Shown here: positions 35,380 to 46,219 of the stretch, one piece after another
How positions within the stretch are numbered: the first letter of the stretch is position 1
Layout of the letters: every line of letters begins with the position of its first letter
Assembly (NCBI RefSeq): GCF_900111105.1
Contig: NZ_FOGC01000002.1
Coordinates: 248,001-312,000, forward strand
From: Rosenbergiella nectarea
GTDB taxonomy: Bacteria; Pseudomonadota; Gammaproteobacteria; Enterobacterales; Enterobacteriaceae
Length of the DNA stretch: 64,000 nt
Reading direction: 5' to 3'
Translations under genes and position numbers: made by a program
Notes under the pieces: generated by a model
The model's input: only the letters and a program-made list of their open reading frames with translations
Told to the model about the DNA's origin: nothing
Database searches by the model: none

Positions 35380-36777
35380 TTAATCGCGTGAGCCGATGTC
35401 TTTCAGTTTTTTACCTTGCATCAGGTTTCTTTCAATGTGCTCCAGTGAAACATTTTTGGTTTCTGGAATCAGACACAGAGTCAGAATGATGAAGACAACG
35501 TTCAGGGCTGCATATAACCAGAAGGTTCCCGCATTACCTAAATTAGTCAGTAGCGTTAAGAAGGTCGCACCAACGATCATATTCGCAATCCAGTTGGTCG
35601 CTGTCGATACGGTAATCCCAAAGTCTCGACCTTTCAGCGGCTGAATTTCAGAGCACAGTACCCAGATTAACGGGCCAGCACTCATTGCGAAACCAACAAT
35701 AAACATCAATAGCATGGCGATAGCAAAGTATTGCGCACCAGCTGAATGGATGCCTAAGTGCAACATTGTTCCTAATACACCCATACCGGTCGCCATAACG
35801 ATGAAGCCGAGGACTAGTGTAGGTTTACGGCCCCAACGGTCAACCAGACCGATTGCAATGAAGGTCGCTAAGACGTTAACGAGACCAACGATTACCGTTC
35901 CCCACATTTGTTCAGTGGTGTTGGTGAAACCTGCAATCTCAAAAATTTTCGGTGCATAGTACATAATGACGTTCATACCGGTAAATTGCTGCACGACTTG
36001 CAGTAACACACCCAGGTACACGGCACGACGGAAATTACTATTGTCTTTAAACAGTGCCCAGCCGGTTTGCTTGATTTTTAAGCTCTCGCGGATTTCGTCT
36101 AATTCGCGCTTAGCCTGCTCACTGGTATCACGCAGACGATCAAGCACTTTCTGGGCGTCATAAAATTGCCCTTTAGCCGCTAACCAACGTGGGCTATTCG
36201 GTAGGAAGACAACGCCAATCAATAACAGCGCAGCGGGGATGGTGATCACCCCTAACATCCAACGCCAATCACCACTATAGCTCAGGGCGGTATCGGAGAG
36301 ATACGCACCAAGAATACCGATGGTGATCATCAGTTGGTAAAGTGAAATCATACTACCGCGAATTTTTTCCGGCGCGATTTCAGAAAGATAAAGCGGTGCA
36401 GTGTAGGAAGCAATACCGACAGCTAGCCCTAAGAGTACCCGCGCTGCAATCAGCATTTCCGGTGAAGTCGCTAAGGCTGACCATAAAGAGCCAATCACGA
36501 ACAGGATGGCGCCTGCCATTAAGCTCTTTTTACGACCGAGTGACGAGGACACCCAGCCACTACCGACCGCACCCACTGCAGCACCGAACATCATCGAGCT
36601 TACAATCCACTCTTGTTGATGAGGTGTCACATTGAATTCTTTGGCAATGAAGGGGAGCGCCCCTGCAATAACCCCGATGTCTAAACCAAATAATAAACCT
36701 GCGAGTGCAGCGAGAAAGCAGACGAAAAACGTCATCATTTTATTAGACGTTCTACGCTTTGAGTTATTTACAGGCAT
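35380..36777 (-). CDS. galP: Galactose/proton symporter
   Basis: Inner-membrane MFS sugar porter importing galactose and glucose with protons. 465 residues (E. coli GalP 464), twelve helices. Sugar-porter motifs: [64 protein letters not shown] and [18 protein letters not shown] ribosome site lies five bases before ATG 36777. Operator-like sites for GalR/GalS and CRP lie upstream. Confidence 0.97.
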   Translation of the reverse strand: MPVNNSKRRTSNKMMTFFVCFLAALAGLLFGLDIGVIAGALPFIAKEFNVTPHQQEWIVSSMMFGAAVGAVGSGWVSSSLGRKKSLMAGAILFVIGSLWSALATSPEMLIAARVLLGLAVGIASYTAPLYLSEIAPEKIRGSMISLYQLMITIGILGAYLSDTALSYSGDWRWMLGVITIPAALLLIGVVFLPNSPRWLAAKGQFYDAQKVLDRLRDTSEQAKRELDEIRESLKIKQTGWALFKDNSNFRRAVYLGVLLQVVQQFTGMNVIMYYAPKIFEIAGFTNTTEQMWGTVIVGLVNVLATFIAIGLVDRWGRKPTLVLGFIVMATGMGVLGTMLHLGIHSAGAQYFAIAMLLMFIVGFAMSAGPLIWVLCSEIQPLKGRDFGITVSTATNWIANMIVGATFLTLLTNLGNAGTFWLYAALNVVFIILTLCLIPETKNVSLEHIERNLMQGKKLKDIGSRD

Positions 36778-36838
36778 GAATGCCTCCGATGTTAAATTTC
36801 TTATCTTTGTGATTCTACGTAATTATATGTCAACTATC

Positions 36839-36854
36839 AGTGAGCCAGATCACA
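36839..36854. promoter_or_regulatory. CRP site candidate upstream of galP
   Basis: AGTGAGCCAGATCACA fits TGTGA-N6-TCACA with one mismatch. It is 62 bases from the galP start and directly adjoins the proximal GalR-like operator. E. coli galP is activated by cAMP-CRP. Confidence 0.6.
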
Positions 36855-36856
36855 GC

Positions 36857-36874
36857 AATGTAATCGATTACATT
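36857..36874. promoter_or_regulatory. GalR/GalS-type operator, galP-proximal
   Basis: A perfect 18-base palindrome AATGTAATCGATTACATT. Its core agrees with the GalR consensus GTGKAANCGNTTNCAC except for the outermost bases. Confidence 0.65.
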
Positions 36875-37037
36875 TAAGGCTAATTAAATGCTATCCAATA
36901 GCTTCGTAAAGGTCTCGTTCACTGGTTCTTGACGGAACTATACATAAATATCGGGTAGTTATAGCCTTAACCTCTGAATAAATCATATTTTTTTTACCAA
37001 TTGATGAAATAGACCACATTTCGACTGAGCTAAGACA

Positions 37038-37053
37038 ATGTAATCGTTATCAC
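37038..37053. promoter_or_regulatory. GalR/GalS-type operator, galP-distal
   Basis: ATGTAATCGTTATCAC fits the GalR consensus at all but two specified positions. It lies 181 bases from the proximal operator, a spacing compatible with a looped repressor complex. The rest of the 36778-37139 interval shows no gene. Confidence 0.5.
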
Positions 37054-37102
37054 TAGGCGAAGAAGGGGGCGATTAGGTGAGTAACAAGGATGTATAGGGG
37101 GA

Positions 37103-37130
37103 GAAACTCGGGCGGTTAATCCCGCCCGAG
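37103..37130 (-). terminator. Terminator after metK
   Basis: A CTCGGGCGG/CCGCCCGAG stem (37107-37115 with 37122-37130), then TTTCTCC on the minus strand. Confidence 0.8.
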
Positions 37131-37139
37131 TAGTAGAAA

Positions 37140-38294
37140 CTATTTCAGATTGGCCGCATCACGCAGTGCTTCAGCTTTGTCTGTCTTTTCCCATGGGAAA
37201 TGTTCACGGCCAAAGTGGCCATAAGCAGCAGTTTCACGGTAAATAGGATGCAGAAGATCTAACATCTGGATCAAACCGTAAGGGCGAAGGTCAAAGAATT
37301 CGCGTACCAGCAGGGTCAATTGCTCAGTAGGGAGTTTCTCAGTGCCAAAGGTCTCGACCATGATTGAGGTTGGTTCAGCAACACCAATCGCATAAGAAAC
37401 CTGAATCTCACAACGGTCAGCCAAGCCAGCAGCAACAATGTTCTTCGCAACGTAGCGAGCTGCATAGGCTGCTGAACGGTCAACTTTCGATGGATCTTTA
37501 CCTGAGAACGCACCGCCGCCGTGACGCGCCATACCGCCGTAGGTATCAACGATAATTTTACGACCCGTTAGACCGCAGTCACCCATCGGGCCGCCAATCA
37601 CAAAACGGCCTGTTGGGTTAATAAAGTATTTAGTGTTCGCAGTGAGCCATTCGGTCGGCAGTACCGGCTTGATAATGGTTTCCATTACCGCTTCTTGAAG
37701 CTCTTTTTGACCGATTTGTTCTGCATGTTGGGTAGAAAGAACGACAGCATCGATACCGACAATTTTATCGCCATCGTATTGGAAGGTCACCTGGCTTTTA
37801 GCATCCGGACGTAGCCATGGCAGAGTTCCGTCCTTACGAACTTCTGATTGGCGTTGTACCAAGCGGTGAGCATAAGTCACTGGCGCAGGCATCAACACAT
37901 CAGTTTCATTGGTAGCATAACCAAACATCAGCCCTTGGTCACCAGCACCTTGGTCGAGTGGGTCTTGACGGTCAACGCCTTGGTTAATATCCGGAGATTG
38001 TTTACCGATCGCATTCAGTACTGCACAAGAGTTAGCATCGAAACCCATGTCGGAATGCACGTAACCAATCTCACGAACGGTCTGACGTGCAATTTCTTCG
38101 ATGTCGACCCAAGCTGAGGTCGTGATTTCACCGCCAACTAAAACCATGCCGGTTTTTACATAAGTCTCACAGGCCACACGTGCTTTGGGATCTTGCTCGA
38201 GGATCGCATCTAAAACGGCATCAGAGATTTGATCAGCGATTTTATCGGGATGCCCTTCTGAGACGGATTCTGAAGTGAAAAGATGTTTAGCCAT
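37140..38294 (-). CDS. metK: S-adenosylmethionine synthetase
   Basis: Makes SAM from methionine and ATP; SAM also feeds spermidine synthesis beside the divergent speA. 384 residues, the E. coli length. Signatures: [30 protein letters not shown] (ATP site), [16 protein letters not shown] (P-loop-like) and the C-terminal [12 protein letters not shown] possible MetJ box lies upstream. Confidence 0.99.
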   Translation of the reverse strand: MAKHLFTSESVSEGHPDKIADQISDAVLDAILEQDPKARVACETYVKTGMVLVGGEITTSAWVDIEEIARQTVREIGYVHSDMGFDANSCAVLNAIGKQSPDINQGVDRQDPLDQGAGDQGLMFGYATNETDVLMPAPVTYAHRLVQRQSEVRKDGTLPWLRPDAKSQVTFQYDGDKIVGIDAVVLSTQHAEQIGQKELQEAVMETIIKPVLPTEWLTANTKYFINPTGRFVIGGPMGDCGLTGRKIIVDTYGGMARHGGGAFSGKDPSKVDRSAAYAARYVAKNIVAAGLADRCEIQVSYAIGVAEPTSIMVETFGTEKLPTEQLTLLVREFFDLRPYGLIQMLDLLHPIYRETAAYGHFGREHFPWEKTDKAEALRDAANLK

Positions 38295-38428
38295 TATATA
38301 GTTACCTTGCTTAAGGGATTTAATTCGCGCGCACTGATAATGAGTGCTGCCTCAACATCGCCGTCTTCTCACACGACGACCTTGAATAGTGAATTGGGAG
38401 GAAAACATTATCGGATGGTTTTCCATCT

Positions 38429-38436
38429 GGACGTCT
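38429..38436. promoter_or_regulatory. Possible MetJ box upstream of metK
   Basis: GGACGTCT matches seven of eight bases of the met box AGACGTCT, 135 bases from the metK start. The adjacent octamer TTCCATCT is a poor match, and MetJ normally needs tandem boxes, so support is limited. Confidence 0.35.
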
Positions 38437-38735
38437 ATTCTAGGGTAGGATGACTGAATAATTCCAGCGATTTTTCTGAATTAGCGCATCGATAGCCACA
38501 TAGACACCGATAACAGCCTAGACTCAAGACAAACATTTTGCATTTTTACCCCCTTAGGGGTATAAATCGCGAACCGCCTTGCCATCTACAATTGACACGT
38601 TTCACGCTAAGATAACTGAAATTAAAATTAACCATAACAGTCGGTTAGATAGGCTTATTACTAGTCGATAGGCTGAGACTTTATCCTGACGATCTATCCT
38701 TTTAGTTATCGGCCATCACTGCAGTTATCGGCACT

Positions 38736-38764
38736 AAAATGACTATCGCGAATGTCATTTTTTT
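38736..38764 (+). terminator. Terminator-like hairpin in the speA leader
   Basis: AAAATGAC (38736-38743) and GTCATTTT (38754-38761) enclose ten bases and run into further T residues. It stands 130 bases upstream of speA. It may end a small RNA or attenuate speA; no promoter for a small RNA was clear. Confidence 0.5.
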
Positions 38765-38894
38765 CTCGGTACACCCTAAATTATCCGTGATGAACGTGGC
38801 GGAAGCAGTAGACCTATGACGAGTATTTGCAGTGCTTAGCGGGTTGCGCTAGGGTAAATACTTAATTGTTTTTTATCAAAGATAGAGGCATGAG

Positions 38895-40871
38895 ATGACC
38901 GACGTCATTAAGCATATTCGAGGTTCATCCGCAGGCGAACAAGGTGAACTACGTTCAATGCAAGAGGTTGCAGTTAACGATCAAGAAGCAAGCCGGATGT
39001 TACGCACCTACAATATTGCATGGTGGGGAAATAATTATTATGACGTCAATGAATTAGGTCATATCAGCGTTTGTCCAAATCCAGACATGCCTTCTGCCCG
39101 TGTCGATCTGGCTAAATTGGTGAAAGAACGCGAAGCCCAAGGCCAGCGTCTGCCTGCGCTATTTTGCTTTCCGCAGATTTTACAGCATCGCTTGCGGTCA
39201 ATTAACGCGGCTTTTAAACGTGCGCGTGAATCGTTCGGTTATCGTGGTGATTACTTTCTCGTCTATCCGATCAAAGTTAACCAACATAAACGAGTCATTG
39301 AATCCCTGATTAATTCGGGGGAACCTTTGGGACTGGAAGCGGGTTCTAAAGCAGAGTTGATGGCGGTTTTAGCCCATGCAGGGCAAACGAGCTCGGTAAT
39401 TGTGTGTAATGGTTATAAGGATCGTGAATATATTCGGCTTGCCCTTATCGGTGAGAAGCTCGGTCACAAAGTGTATCTTGTTATCGAAAAGATGACCGAG
39501 ATACGTTTAGTCCTTGAAGAAGCTGAGCGATTGAATGTCGTGCCGCGCTTAGGGATCCGAGCTCGTTTAGCCTCGCAAGGTTCCGGTAAATGGCAATCAA
39601 GTGGGGGTGAAAAATCGAAATTTGGTTTGTCAGCCTCACAAGTCTTGGAACTGGTTGACATTATGCGCCAAGCTGGACGCTTAGAGAGCTTACAATTACT
39701 CCACTTCCATCTTGGATCGCAGATGGCTAATATCCGCGACATCTATACCGGTGTGCGTGAGTCGGCCCGCTTCTATGTGGAACTGGCTCGTTTAGGGGTA
39801 CAGATCAAATGTTTTGATGTCGGCGGCGGCTTAGGTGTCGATTACGAGGGAACTCGCTCGCAATCTGACTGCTCAGTGAATTACGGATTAAATGAATACG
39901 CGAACAATGTCATTTATGCCATTGGGGAAGCCTGTGAAGAGCATGGCTTAGAGCACCCAACCGTTATTACTGAGTCAGGGCGCGCGGTAACTGCTCATCA
40001 TACCGTGTTGGTTTCGAACATTATCGGTGTTGAGCGTAATAGTTTTACTCCGCCGAATCCGCCAGAAGAAGACTCTCCGCGTCCTTTATTAAGTATGTGG
40101 AAAACTTGGCAGGAAATGCACGAAACACAGGGGCATCGCTCATTACGCGAATGGCTTCATGATAGCCAAGTCGATCTGTCCGATATTCATACCGGCTATT
40201 CCTCTGGGATCTATACTCTGACACAACGCGCCTGGGCGGAGCAGTTATACTTAAATATCTGTCATTACACTCAACAGCACTTGGACCCAAGTAACCGTGC
40301 CCACCGTCCCGTGATTGATGAGTTACAAGAGCGTATGGCCGACAAGATTTATGTCAACTTCTCGCTTTTCCAGTCAATGCCGGATGCATGGGGAATTGAC
40401 CAGCTCTTTCCAGTTCTGCCCCTTGAAGGGCTGAACAAACAACCCGAACGCCGCGCGGTATTGTTAGATATCACCTGCGATTCAGATGGGACTATCGATC
40501 ATTATATTGATGGTGATGGGATCGCCACGACGATGCCGATGCCGGAATACGATCCGGAAAACCCCCCAATGCTCGGCTTTTTTATGGTCGGTGCTTATCA
40601 AGAAATTTTGGGGAATATGCATAATCTGTTCGGTGATACCGAAGCCGTTAACGTTTACGTTAACGAAAATGGAGCAGTGGATGTTGAATTATCCGATGAA
40701 GGGGATACCGTCGCGGATATGTTGGAATATGTTCAGCTAAATCCACAAGAGTTACTTAGCCTGTTTAATCAGCAAGTAAAAACCAGCGATATTGCCGAAG
40801 AGCTGAGAGACCAATTTTTATCAGAGTTTGAGAGTGGGTTATACGGCTACACTTATCTGGAAGATGAATAA
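38895..40871 (+). CDS. speA: Biosynthetic arginine decarboxylase
   Basis: PLP enzyme converting arginine to agmatine, first step of the agmatine route to putrescine. 658 residues as in E. coli. Alanine-racemase-type barrel with [14 protein letters not shown] (PLP Lys), [23 protein letters not shown] and [10 protein letters not shown]. The C-terminal beta-domain includes [15 protein letters not shown] (catalytic Cys). AGAGG lies six bases before ATG 38895. speB follows after 54 bases. Confidence 0.98.
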   Translation: MTDVIKHIRGSSAGEQGELRSMQEVAVNDQEASRMLRTYNIAWWGNNYYDVNELGHISVCPNPDMPSARVDLAKLVKEREAQGQRLPALFCFPQILQHRLRSINAAFKRARESFGYRGDYFLVYPIKVNQHKRVIESLINSGEPLGLEAGSKAELMAVLAHAGQTSSVIVCNGYKDREYIRLALIGEKLGHKVYLVIEKMTEIRLVLEEAERLNVVPRLGIRARLASQGSGKWQSSGGEKSKFGLSASQVLELVDIMRQAGRLESLQLLHFHLGSQMANIRDIYTGVRESARFYVELARLGVQIKCFDVGGGLGVDYEGTRSQSDCSVNYGLNEYANNVIYAIGEACEEHGLEHPTVITESGRAVTAHHTVLVSNIIGVERNSFTPPNPPEEDSPRPLLSMWKTWQEMHETQGHRSLREWLHDSQVDLSDIHTGYSSGIYTLTQRAWAEQLYLNICHYTQQHLDPSNRAHRPVIDELQERMADKIYVNFSLFQSMPDAWGIDQLFPVLPLEGLNKQPERRAVLLDITCDSDGTIDHYIDGDGIATTMPMPEYDPENPPMLGFFMVGAYQEILGNMHNLFGDTEAVNVYVNENGAVDVELSDEGDTVADMLEYVQLNPQELLSLFNQQVKTSDIAEELRDQFLSEFESGLYGYTYLEDE

Positions 40872-40925
40872 TTTTACTGTCTAGGCGCTGAAGGGTCGGC
40901 GCCCTCGTCAAGGGAAAAATATATT

Positions 40926-41855
40926 ATGTACAATACCTTAGGTAACGAATATGACAACTCATTGGTGTCTAACGCCTTTGGTTTTCTGCGTTTCCCGCTC
41001 AATTTCCAGCCTTATGAAAGCGATGCGGAGTGGGTCATTACTGGCGTTCCTTTTGATGCGGCGACCTCGGGTCGACCGGGGAGTCGCTTAGGCCCGAATG
41101 CGATTCGTCAGGTCTCCACGCATTTAGCCTGGGAAGGGTGCCGCTGGCCTTGGAAATTCGACTTGCGTCAGCAACTGAAAGTGGTCGATGGCGGGGATTT
41201 GGTTTATGCCTTCGGTGATTCTGCAGACATGTCGGCTAAATTACAGGCACATGCTGAGAAACTCTTAGCCAATGGCAAGCGTATGCTGACCTTCGGTGGC
41301 GACCATTATATCTCTTTACCGTTGCTGCGTGCTCATGCGAAACACTTTGGTAAAATGGCCTTAGTCCATTTCGATGCCCATACAGATACCTATTCGAATG
41401 GCCCGACCTTCGACCATGGCACGATGTTCTATACCGCGCCGCAAGAAGGCCTTATTGATCCCAAGCACTCGGTGCAGATTGGTATTCGGACTGAGTACGA
41501 TCCATCCCTAGGTTTCAATGTCCTGGATGCGGCATGGGTTAACGATACTGCGGTCGAGGATATCCTCACTAAAATTCGTCAAACAGTCGGCGACTTACCG
41601 GTCTATCTGACCTTCGATATAGACTGCCTTGACCCCGCTCATGCACCCGGTACCGGCACTCCAGTGGTGGGCGGCTTGACCAGTGATAAAGCGACTAAGT
41701 TACTCCGTGGTTTACAGGGGTTAAATATTGTAGGAATGGACTTAGTCGAGGTTGCACCTGGCTATGACCATGCTGATATTACGGCTCTTGCGGCCGCAAC
41801 CGTCGCGTTAGACATGCTACACGTGCAGGCTGCTAACAAGCAGGCTCAACGCTAA
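40926..41855 (+). CDS. speB: Agmatinase
   Basis: Manganese ureohydrolase splitting agmatine into putrescine and urea, taking the SpeA product. 309 residues (E. coli 306). Metal motifs [18 protein letters not shown] and [18 protein letters not shown] are intact. It is next to yidB here; in E. coli the neighbouring gene toward tktA is a protease gene (loiP). Confidence 0.98.
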   Translation: MYNTLGNEYDNSLVSNAFGFLRFPLNFQPYESDAEWVITGVPFDAATSGRPGSRLGPNAIRQVSTHLAWEGCRWPWKFDLRQQLKVVDGGDLVYAFGDSADMSAKLQAHAEKLLANGKRMLTFGGDHYISLPLLRAHAKHFGKMALVHFDAHTDTYSNGPTFDHGTMFYTAPQEGLIDPKHSVQIGIRTEYDPSLGFNVLDAAWVNDTAVEDILTKIRQTVGDLPVYLTFDIDCLDPAHAPGTGTPVVGGLTSDKATKLLRGLQGLNIVGMDLVEVAPGYDHADITALAAATVALDMLHVQAANKQAQR

Positions 41856-41892
41856 TCATTATTCAACATAATTTATTTACGAGGAGTGTAAG

Positions 41893-42303
41893 ATGGGATT
41901 ACTCGATAGCATTGTGGGATCATTAACGGGTGGAGAAGGGCAACAAAACTCCCTTAGTCAACTTCAAGCGGTCTGGTCTTGGGTACAAGAGCAGGGCGGT
42001 GTAGAAGTGCTTATCCAAAAATTCCAGCAAGGTGGCTTAGGGGAAATCCTCTCTTCATGGCTGAGTAACGGGAGTAATCAATCAGTCAGCCACAGCGATA
42101 TCCAATCCGCTTTTAGCCAGCAAGATTTGCAGTCATTAGCGGATAAACTGGGAACCGATATTCAAGGCGCGTCAGGCACATTATCTGAAGTTCTGCCACA
42201 ACTGGTTGATAAAATTTCCCCTCAAGGTGAAGTCCACCCAGAGGCTAGCGGTAACGCCCAGAATGATCTCGGCTCGTTAGTAGATTCACTCTTCAAGCGT
42301 TAA
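41893..42303 (+). CDS. yidB: YidB-family (DUF937) protein
   Basis: 136 residues (E. coli YidB 132), function unknown. MGLLDSIVGSL opens it; SWVQEQGGVEVLIQKFQQGG and LSSWLSNGSNQSVS match the family closely, and SPQGEV ends the conserved part. A GAGGAG ribosome site is present. In E. coli the gene sits near gyrB, so its place between speB and tktA reflects a relocation. Confidence 0.9.
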   Translation: MGLLDSIVGSLTGGEGQQNSLSQLQAVWSWVQEQGGVEVLIQKFQQGGLGEILSSWLSNGSNQSVSHSDIQSAFSQQDLQSLADKLGTDIQGASGTLSEVLPQLVDKISPQGEVHPEASGNAQNDLGSLVDSLFKR

Positions 42304-42425
42304 ATTGTGCGGATCGAATGTACTTTCGTTCGACACATCATGTACATTGAAACAACTAAGTTTCCAATTTGTGTTGAAAGTGTTTAAAAATCAACACAAC
42401 TAAATCATCCGATCTGGAGTGAAAG

Positions 42426-44414
42426 ATGCCTTCTGAAAAAAAACTTGCTAATGCTATTCGTGCACTCAGTATGGATGCGGTCCAACGCGCTAAATCTGGC
42501 CACCCTGGTGCACCGATGGGTATGGCAGATATCGCTGAAGTACTGTGGCGTGAATTCTTAAACCATAACCCTAAAAACCCGTCATGGGCAGATCGTGACC
42601 GTTTCATTCTTTCTAACGGCCACGGTTCGATGCTTATTTATAGCTTGTTGCACCTTAGCGGTTACGATCTACCGATCGAAGAGTTGAAAAACTTCCGTCA
42701 ATTACACTCTAAAACACCGGGTCACCCAGAATACGGCTACACCGTAGGTGTTGAGACAACTACGGGTCCACTAGGTCAAGGTATTGCGAATGCCGTGGGT
42801 TTTGCGATTGCAGAACGTACGCTGGCCGCACAATTTAACCGCCCAGGTCATGACATCGTAAACCACTACACCTATGCCTTTATGGGTGACGGTTGTATGA
42901 TGGAAGGGATTTCGCATGAAGCCTGTTCACTAGCCGGGACACTACAGCTTGGTAAATTAATCGCTTTCTATGATGACAACGGTATCTCTATTGATGGTCA
43001 TACTGATGGTTGGTTTAGCGATGATACCGGTTTACGCTTTGAATCCTACGGTTGGCACGTTATCCGTGGTGTTGATGGCCACAACAATGAATCAATCCGC
43101 CGCGCAGTTGAAGAAGCTCGTGCTTCAGAACGTCCAACGCTAATTATGTGCAAAACCGTTATCGGATTCGGTTCCCCTAACAAAGCCGGTACTCATGACT
43201 CACACGGTGCACCATTAGGCGACGACGAAATTACCCTGACGCGTAAGGCGTTGGAGTGGGACGCAGCGCCATTCGAAATTCCTGCAGACGTCTATGCTGC
43301 ATGGGATGCGAAAGAAGCGGGTGAGAAGAAAGAGCAGGTTTGGAATGAGAAATTCGAAGCCTATGCGAAAGCCTTCCCTGAATTAGCCGCAGAATTCAAA
43401 CGCCGCACGGCGAATGAACTTCCTGCAAATTGGGCTGCTGAATCACAAAAATTCATCGAAGACTTACAAGCTAACCCACAAAAAATCGCTAGCCGTAAAG
43501 CTTCGCAAAATGCGATTGAAGCTTATGGCAAACTGTTACCGGAGTACTTAGGCGGGTCTGCTGACTTAGCGCCGAGTAACCTAACCATGTGGTCGGGTTC
43601 CAAGTCGATTAAAGACGATGCAGCCGGTAACTACATCCACTATGGTGTGCGTGAGTTCGGTATGACTGCCATTGCCAACGGTATCTCATTGCACTCTGGT
43701 TTCATCCCGTACACTGCAACCTTCTTGATGTTTGTGGAATACGCGCGTAATGCTGCCCGTATGGCTGCGCTGATGAAACTACGTCAAATCTTGGTTTACA
43801 CCCATGACTCCATTGGTCTAGGTGAAGATGGTCCTACTCACCAACCGGTTGAGCAGGTCGCAAGCTTACGCACTACACCAAACATGAGCGTATGGCGTCC
43901 AGCTGACCAAGTCGAGACGGCGGTAGCGTGGAAAGAAGCGATCGAGCGTCAAGATGGTCCTTCAGCCCTGATCCTTTCACGTCAAAACCTCGCGCAACAA
44001 CCGCGTACTGCTGAGCAACTTGCGGCAATCAGCAAAGGTGGCTATATCCTGAAAGATAGCGAAGGCCAGCCAGAGCTTATCTTTATCGCTACCGGTTCTG
44101 AAGTTCAGTTAGCGGTTGACGCGGCAGAAAAATTGACAGCAGAAGGTCGTAAAGTTCGTATTGTATCGATGCCTTCTACCGACCACTTCGACAAGCAAGA
44201 TGCCGCCTACCGCGAGTCAGTCCTTCCCGCCGCAGTGACCGCACGTGTCGCCGTTGAAGCAGGAATTGCTGATTACTGGTACAAATATGTAGGTCTACAA
44301 GGTGCGATCGTCGGAATGACTACCTTCGGTGAGTCAGCGCCTGCAGAGCAGCTATTCGAAGAGTTCGGCTTCACGGTAGATAACGTGGTAGCAAAAGCGA
44401 AAGCAATTCTGTAA
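42426..44414 (+). CDS. tktA: Transketolase
   Basis: Thiamine-diphosphate enzyme moving two-carbon units in the non-oxidative pentose-phosphate path; it also supplies erythrose-4-phosphate, the Epd substrate. 662 residues. [18 protein letters not shown] with [10 protein letters not shown] forms the ThDP site, [14 protein letters not shown] and [19 protein letters not shown] are in the Pyr domain, and a C-terminal domain follows. A strong terminator follows the stop. Confidence 0.98.
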   Translation: MPSEKKLANAIRALSMDAVQRAKSGHPGAPMGMADIAEVLWREFLNHNPKNPSWADRDRFILSNGHGSMLIYSLLHLSGYDLPIEELKNFRQLHSKTPGHPEYGYTVGVETTTGPLGQGIANAVGFAIAERTLAAQFNRPGHDIVNHYTYAFMGDGCMMEGISHEACSLAGTLQLGKLIAFYDDNGISIDGHTDGWFSDDTGLRFESYGWHVIRGVDGHNNESIRRAVEEARASERPTLIMCKTVIGFGSPNKAGTHDSHGAPLGDDEITLTRKALEWDAAPFEIPADVYAAWDAKEAGEKKEQVWNEKFEAYAKAFPELAAEFKRRTANELPANWAAESQKFIEDLQANPQKIASRKASQNAIEAYGKLLPEYLGGSADLAPSNLTMWSGSKSIKDDAAGNYIHYGVREFGMTAIANGISLHSGFIPYTATFLMFVEYARNAARMAALMKLRQILVYTHDSIGLGEDGPTHQPVEQVASLRTTPNMSVWRPADQVETAVAWKEAIERQDGPSALILSRQNLAQQPRTAEQLAAISKGGYILKDSEGQPELIFIATGSEVQLAVDAAEKLTAEGRKVRIVSMPSTDHFDKQDAAYRESVLPAAVTARVAVEAGIADYWYKYVGLQGAIVGMTTFGESAPAEQLFEEFGFTVDNVVAKAKAIL

Positions 44415-44432
44415 TCGCTCTTCTCTAAATTA

Positions 44433-44466
44433 AAACCAGTCGGTGTGCTCACTGGCTGGTTTTTTT
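44433..44466 (+). terminator. Terminator after tktA
   Basis: A stem of about 12 bp (44433-44445 with 44450-44462, two G-T pairs) and a T-rich tail. Confidence 0.88.
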
Positions 44467-44513
44467 ACAAACTCTCCTTGTCACTTCTCCGACTAAAATG
44501 ATCTCCCCCTAAC

Positions 44514-44888
44514 TCAGCGACATAAATCGTCACTGAATTGCTGTGATCCACGTCCTGATACACACCGCTGTTGCGTGTGTTTATCAATAATTCGCCATTG
44601 CTGTTGTTGATAGCTCAGCTTATAGGTTACCTGTTGGGCTGCTATGGAATCGTCCAAAGGTGTATCCTCATCCACAACTAAGATGACGCTATCAGGAGAT
44701 TCTAACGAAGCACCTAAGGTACGTTGCTGAATTGAAAAATTACTCACCGACTCTTGGAAGCTATCACCGAGATCATTGAGCACGAGTTGCAGGGGGGAAA
44801 CAGGGACTACGAAACGCTCTGGCGATTGTTGGCAGCCACTGAGTAGTAAAGCAAGTAATCCCACTATAAATCCCTTTCTTTGGTCCAT
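44514..44888 (-). CDS. Small lipoprotein of unknown function
   Basis: 124 residues. A type II signal peptide ends in LLSGC (Cys 19 would carry the lipid), followed by QQSPERF. The mature part is hydrophilic and predicted mixed alpha/beta, with two late Cys residues (CVSGRG and DDLCR) that could pair. Not recognised. It is transcribed toward tktA and stands alone before the epd control region. The residues after the lipid Cys (Gln-Gln) do not suggest inner-membrane retention, so the outer membrane is more likely. Confidence 0.7.
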   Translation of the reverse strand: MDQRKGFIVGLLALLLSGCQQSPERFVVPVSPLQLVLNDLGDSFQESVSNFSIQQRTLGASLESPDSVILVVDEDTPLDDSIAAQQVTYKLSYQQQQWRIIDKHTQQRCVSGRGSQQFSDDLCR

Positions 44889-44950
44889 CCCACTCTCCCT
44901 ATCAAATAGTGTTTACTGACAGCGTAACGTTAACCGCTGACAGAGGTCTG

Positions 44951-44972
44951 AAATGTGATCTTGATCGTATTT
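44951..44972. promoter_or_regulatory. CRP site candidate upstream of epd
   Basis: AAATGTGATC followed by TTGATCGTATTT agrees with the 22-bp CRP consensus at 19 positions. E. coli epd-pgk is known to respond to cAMP-CRP. Confidence 0.75.
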
Positions 44973-45030
44973 TACTCATTAGTCTTGATCTCTATCATTC
45001 CCGAAACTTGGCAGTTGATTTATTCTCACG

Positions 45031-45044
45031 AGAATCGTTTCAGC
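45031..45044 (-). promoter_or_regulatory. Cra (FruR) site candidate upstream of epd
   Basis: On the minus strand GCTGAAACGATTCT fits the Cra pattern TGAAWCSNTHHW without mismatch. Cra regulates lower glycolytic genes including epd-pgk-fbaA in E. coli. Confidence 0.65.
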
Positions 45045-45150
45045 TTTGACGGAATAGGGTATTAATCTCGAGCAAATCGTTGTAGCCTCAAAAGATAATC
45101 TTAGTATTAGGGCGAGTAGCCCCTACGTTCATCAAGGTGATAGATAAGTA

Positions 45151-46179
45151 ATGAGCCTTAGAATAGCGATTAACGGTTTTGGTAGAATTGGTCGGGCTGT
45201 TGTTCGAGCGCTGTATGAAACAGGTCGTCACCTGGAGGTTAGCGTCGTTGCGATAAATGAAGTTGCCGAAAGCCGTGGTATGGCACATCTTTTAAAATAT
45301 GATACGACTCATGGCCAGTTCGCTTGGGAAGTCCGGTTAGAAGACGAGCAACTGTTTATTGGCAGAGATGCGATCACGCTACTTCATCATTCATCGATCA
45401 CCGAACTGCCCTGGGGAGATTTAGATGTTGATGTGGTCTTAGATTGTACTGGCGTTTATGGTAGTCGGGCCGATGGTGAAGCGCACTATAGAGCTGGAGC
45501 GCGTAAAGTGCTATTCGCTCATCCCGGCGAGCCAGACTTAGATGCGACGATTGTTTACGGTGTTAATCATGACACTCTCCTTCCTGAACATCGCTTTGTC
45601 TCTAATGCTTCGTGTACCACCAACTGTATTATCCCGATAATCAAACTGTTGGATGACGCCTTTGGTATTGAATCTGGTACGGTCACCACGATCCATTCGG
45701 CGATGCATGACCAACAAGTCCTTGATGCTTACCATCATGATCTGCGAAGAACCCGCGCGGCAAGTCAGTCGATCATCCCGGTCGACACCCGGCTCTCGGC
45801 AGGTATTACCCGAATATTTCCTAAGTTTCTCGATCGATTTGAAGCGATTGCGGTACGTGTACCGACAATTAATGTCACGGCAATTGATCTCAGCGTAACG
45901 TTAGAACAAAAAGTGACGGCACAACAAGTCAATCACCTATTGCAGGAAGCTGCCAATGGCTGCTTTCATGGTATAGTCGACTATACCGAGTTACCACTGG
46001 TTTCGGCGGACTTTAATCATGATCCCCACAGTGCCATTGTGGACGGTTCGCAGACGCGAGTCAGTGGAGGACACCTCGTAAAGACGCTAGTATGGTGTGA
46101 TAACGAATGGGGCTTCGCAAACCGAATGATCGATACCTGTTTAGCGATGTCTGACAACACTTTCAAACCTGTCGCCTAA
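45151..46179 (+). CDS. epd: Erythrose-4-phosphate dehydrogenase
   Basis: NAD-dependent oxidation of erythrose-4-phosphate to 4-phosphoerythronate for pyridoxal-phosphate synthesis. 342 residues (E. coli 339), GAPDH fold. [17 protein letters not shown] is the NAD motif, and [15 protein letters not shown] carries the catalytic Cys. [24 protein letters not shown] is typical of Epd rather than GapA. AAGGTG is upstream of ATG 45151. It heads epd-pgk-fbaA. Confidence 0.97.
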   Translation: MSLRIAINGFGRIGRAVVRALYETGRHLEVSVVAINEVAESRGMAHLLKYDTTHGQFAWEVRLEDEQLFIGRDAITLLHHSSITELPWGDLDVDVVLDCTGVYGSRADGEAHYRAGARKVLFAHPGEPDLDATIVYGVNHDTLLPEHRFVSNASCTTNCIIPIIKLLDDAFGIESGTVTTIHSAMHDQQVLDAYHHDLRRTRAASQSIIPVDTRLSAGITRIFPKFLDRFEAIAVRVPTINVTAIDLSVTLEQKVTAQQVNHLLQEAANGCFHGIVDYTELPLVSADFNHDPHSAIVDGSQTRVSGGHLVKTLVWCDNEWGFANRMIDTCLAMSDNTFKPVA

Positions 46180-46219
46180 GCGGCGGGATAAACTAAAAGA
46201 ATCAATAAGAGGATTCACC

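Larger units (their letters stand above)
38295..38894. other. Long metK-speA divergent intergenic region
   Basis: 600 bases with the metK control region at the left and a long speA leader at the right. No equivalent of E. coli yqgB was recognised. It contains a small ACCCC/GGGGT hairpin near 38550, two copies of AGTTATCGGC (38704-38713 and 38723-38732) and the terminator-like hairpin listed next. Confidence 0.5.
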
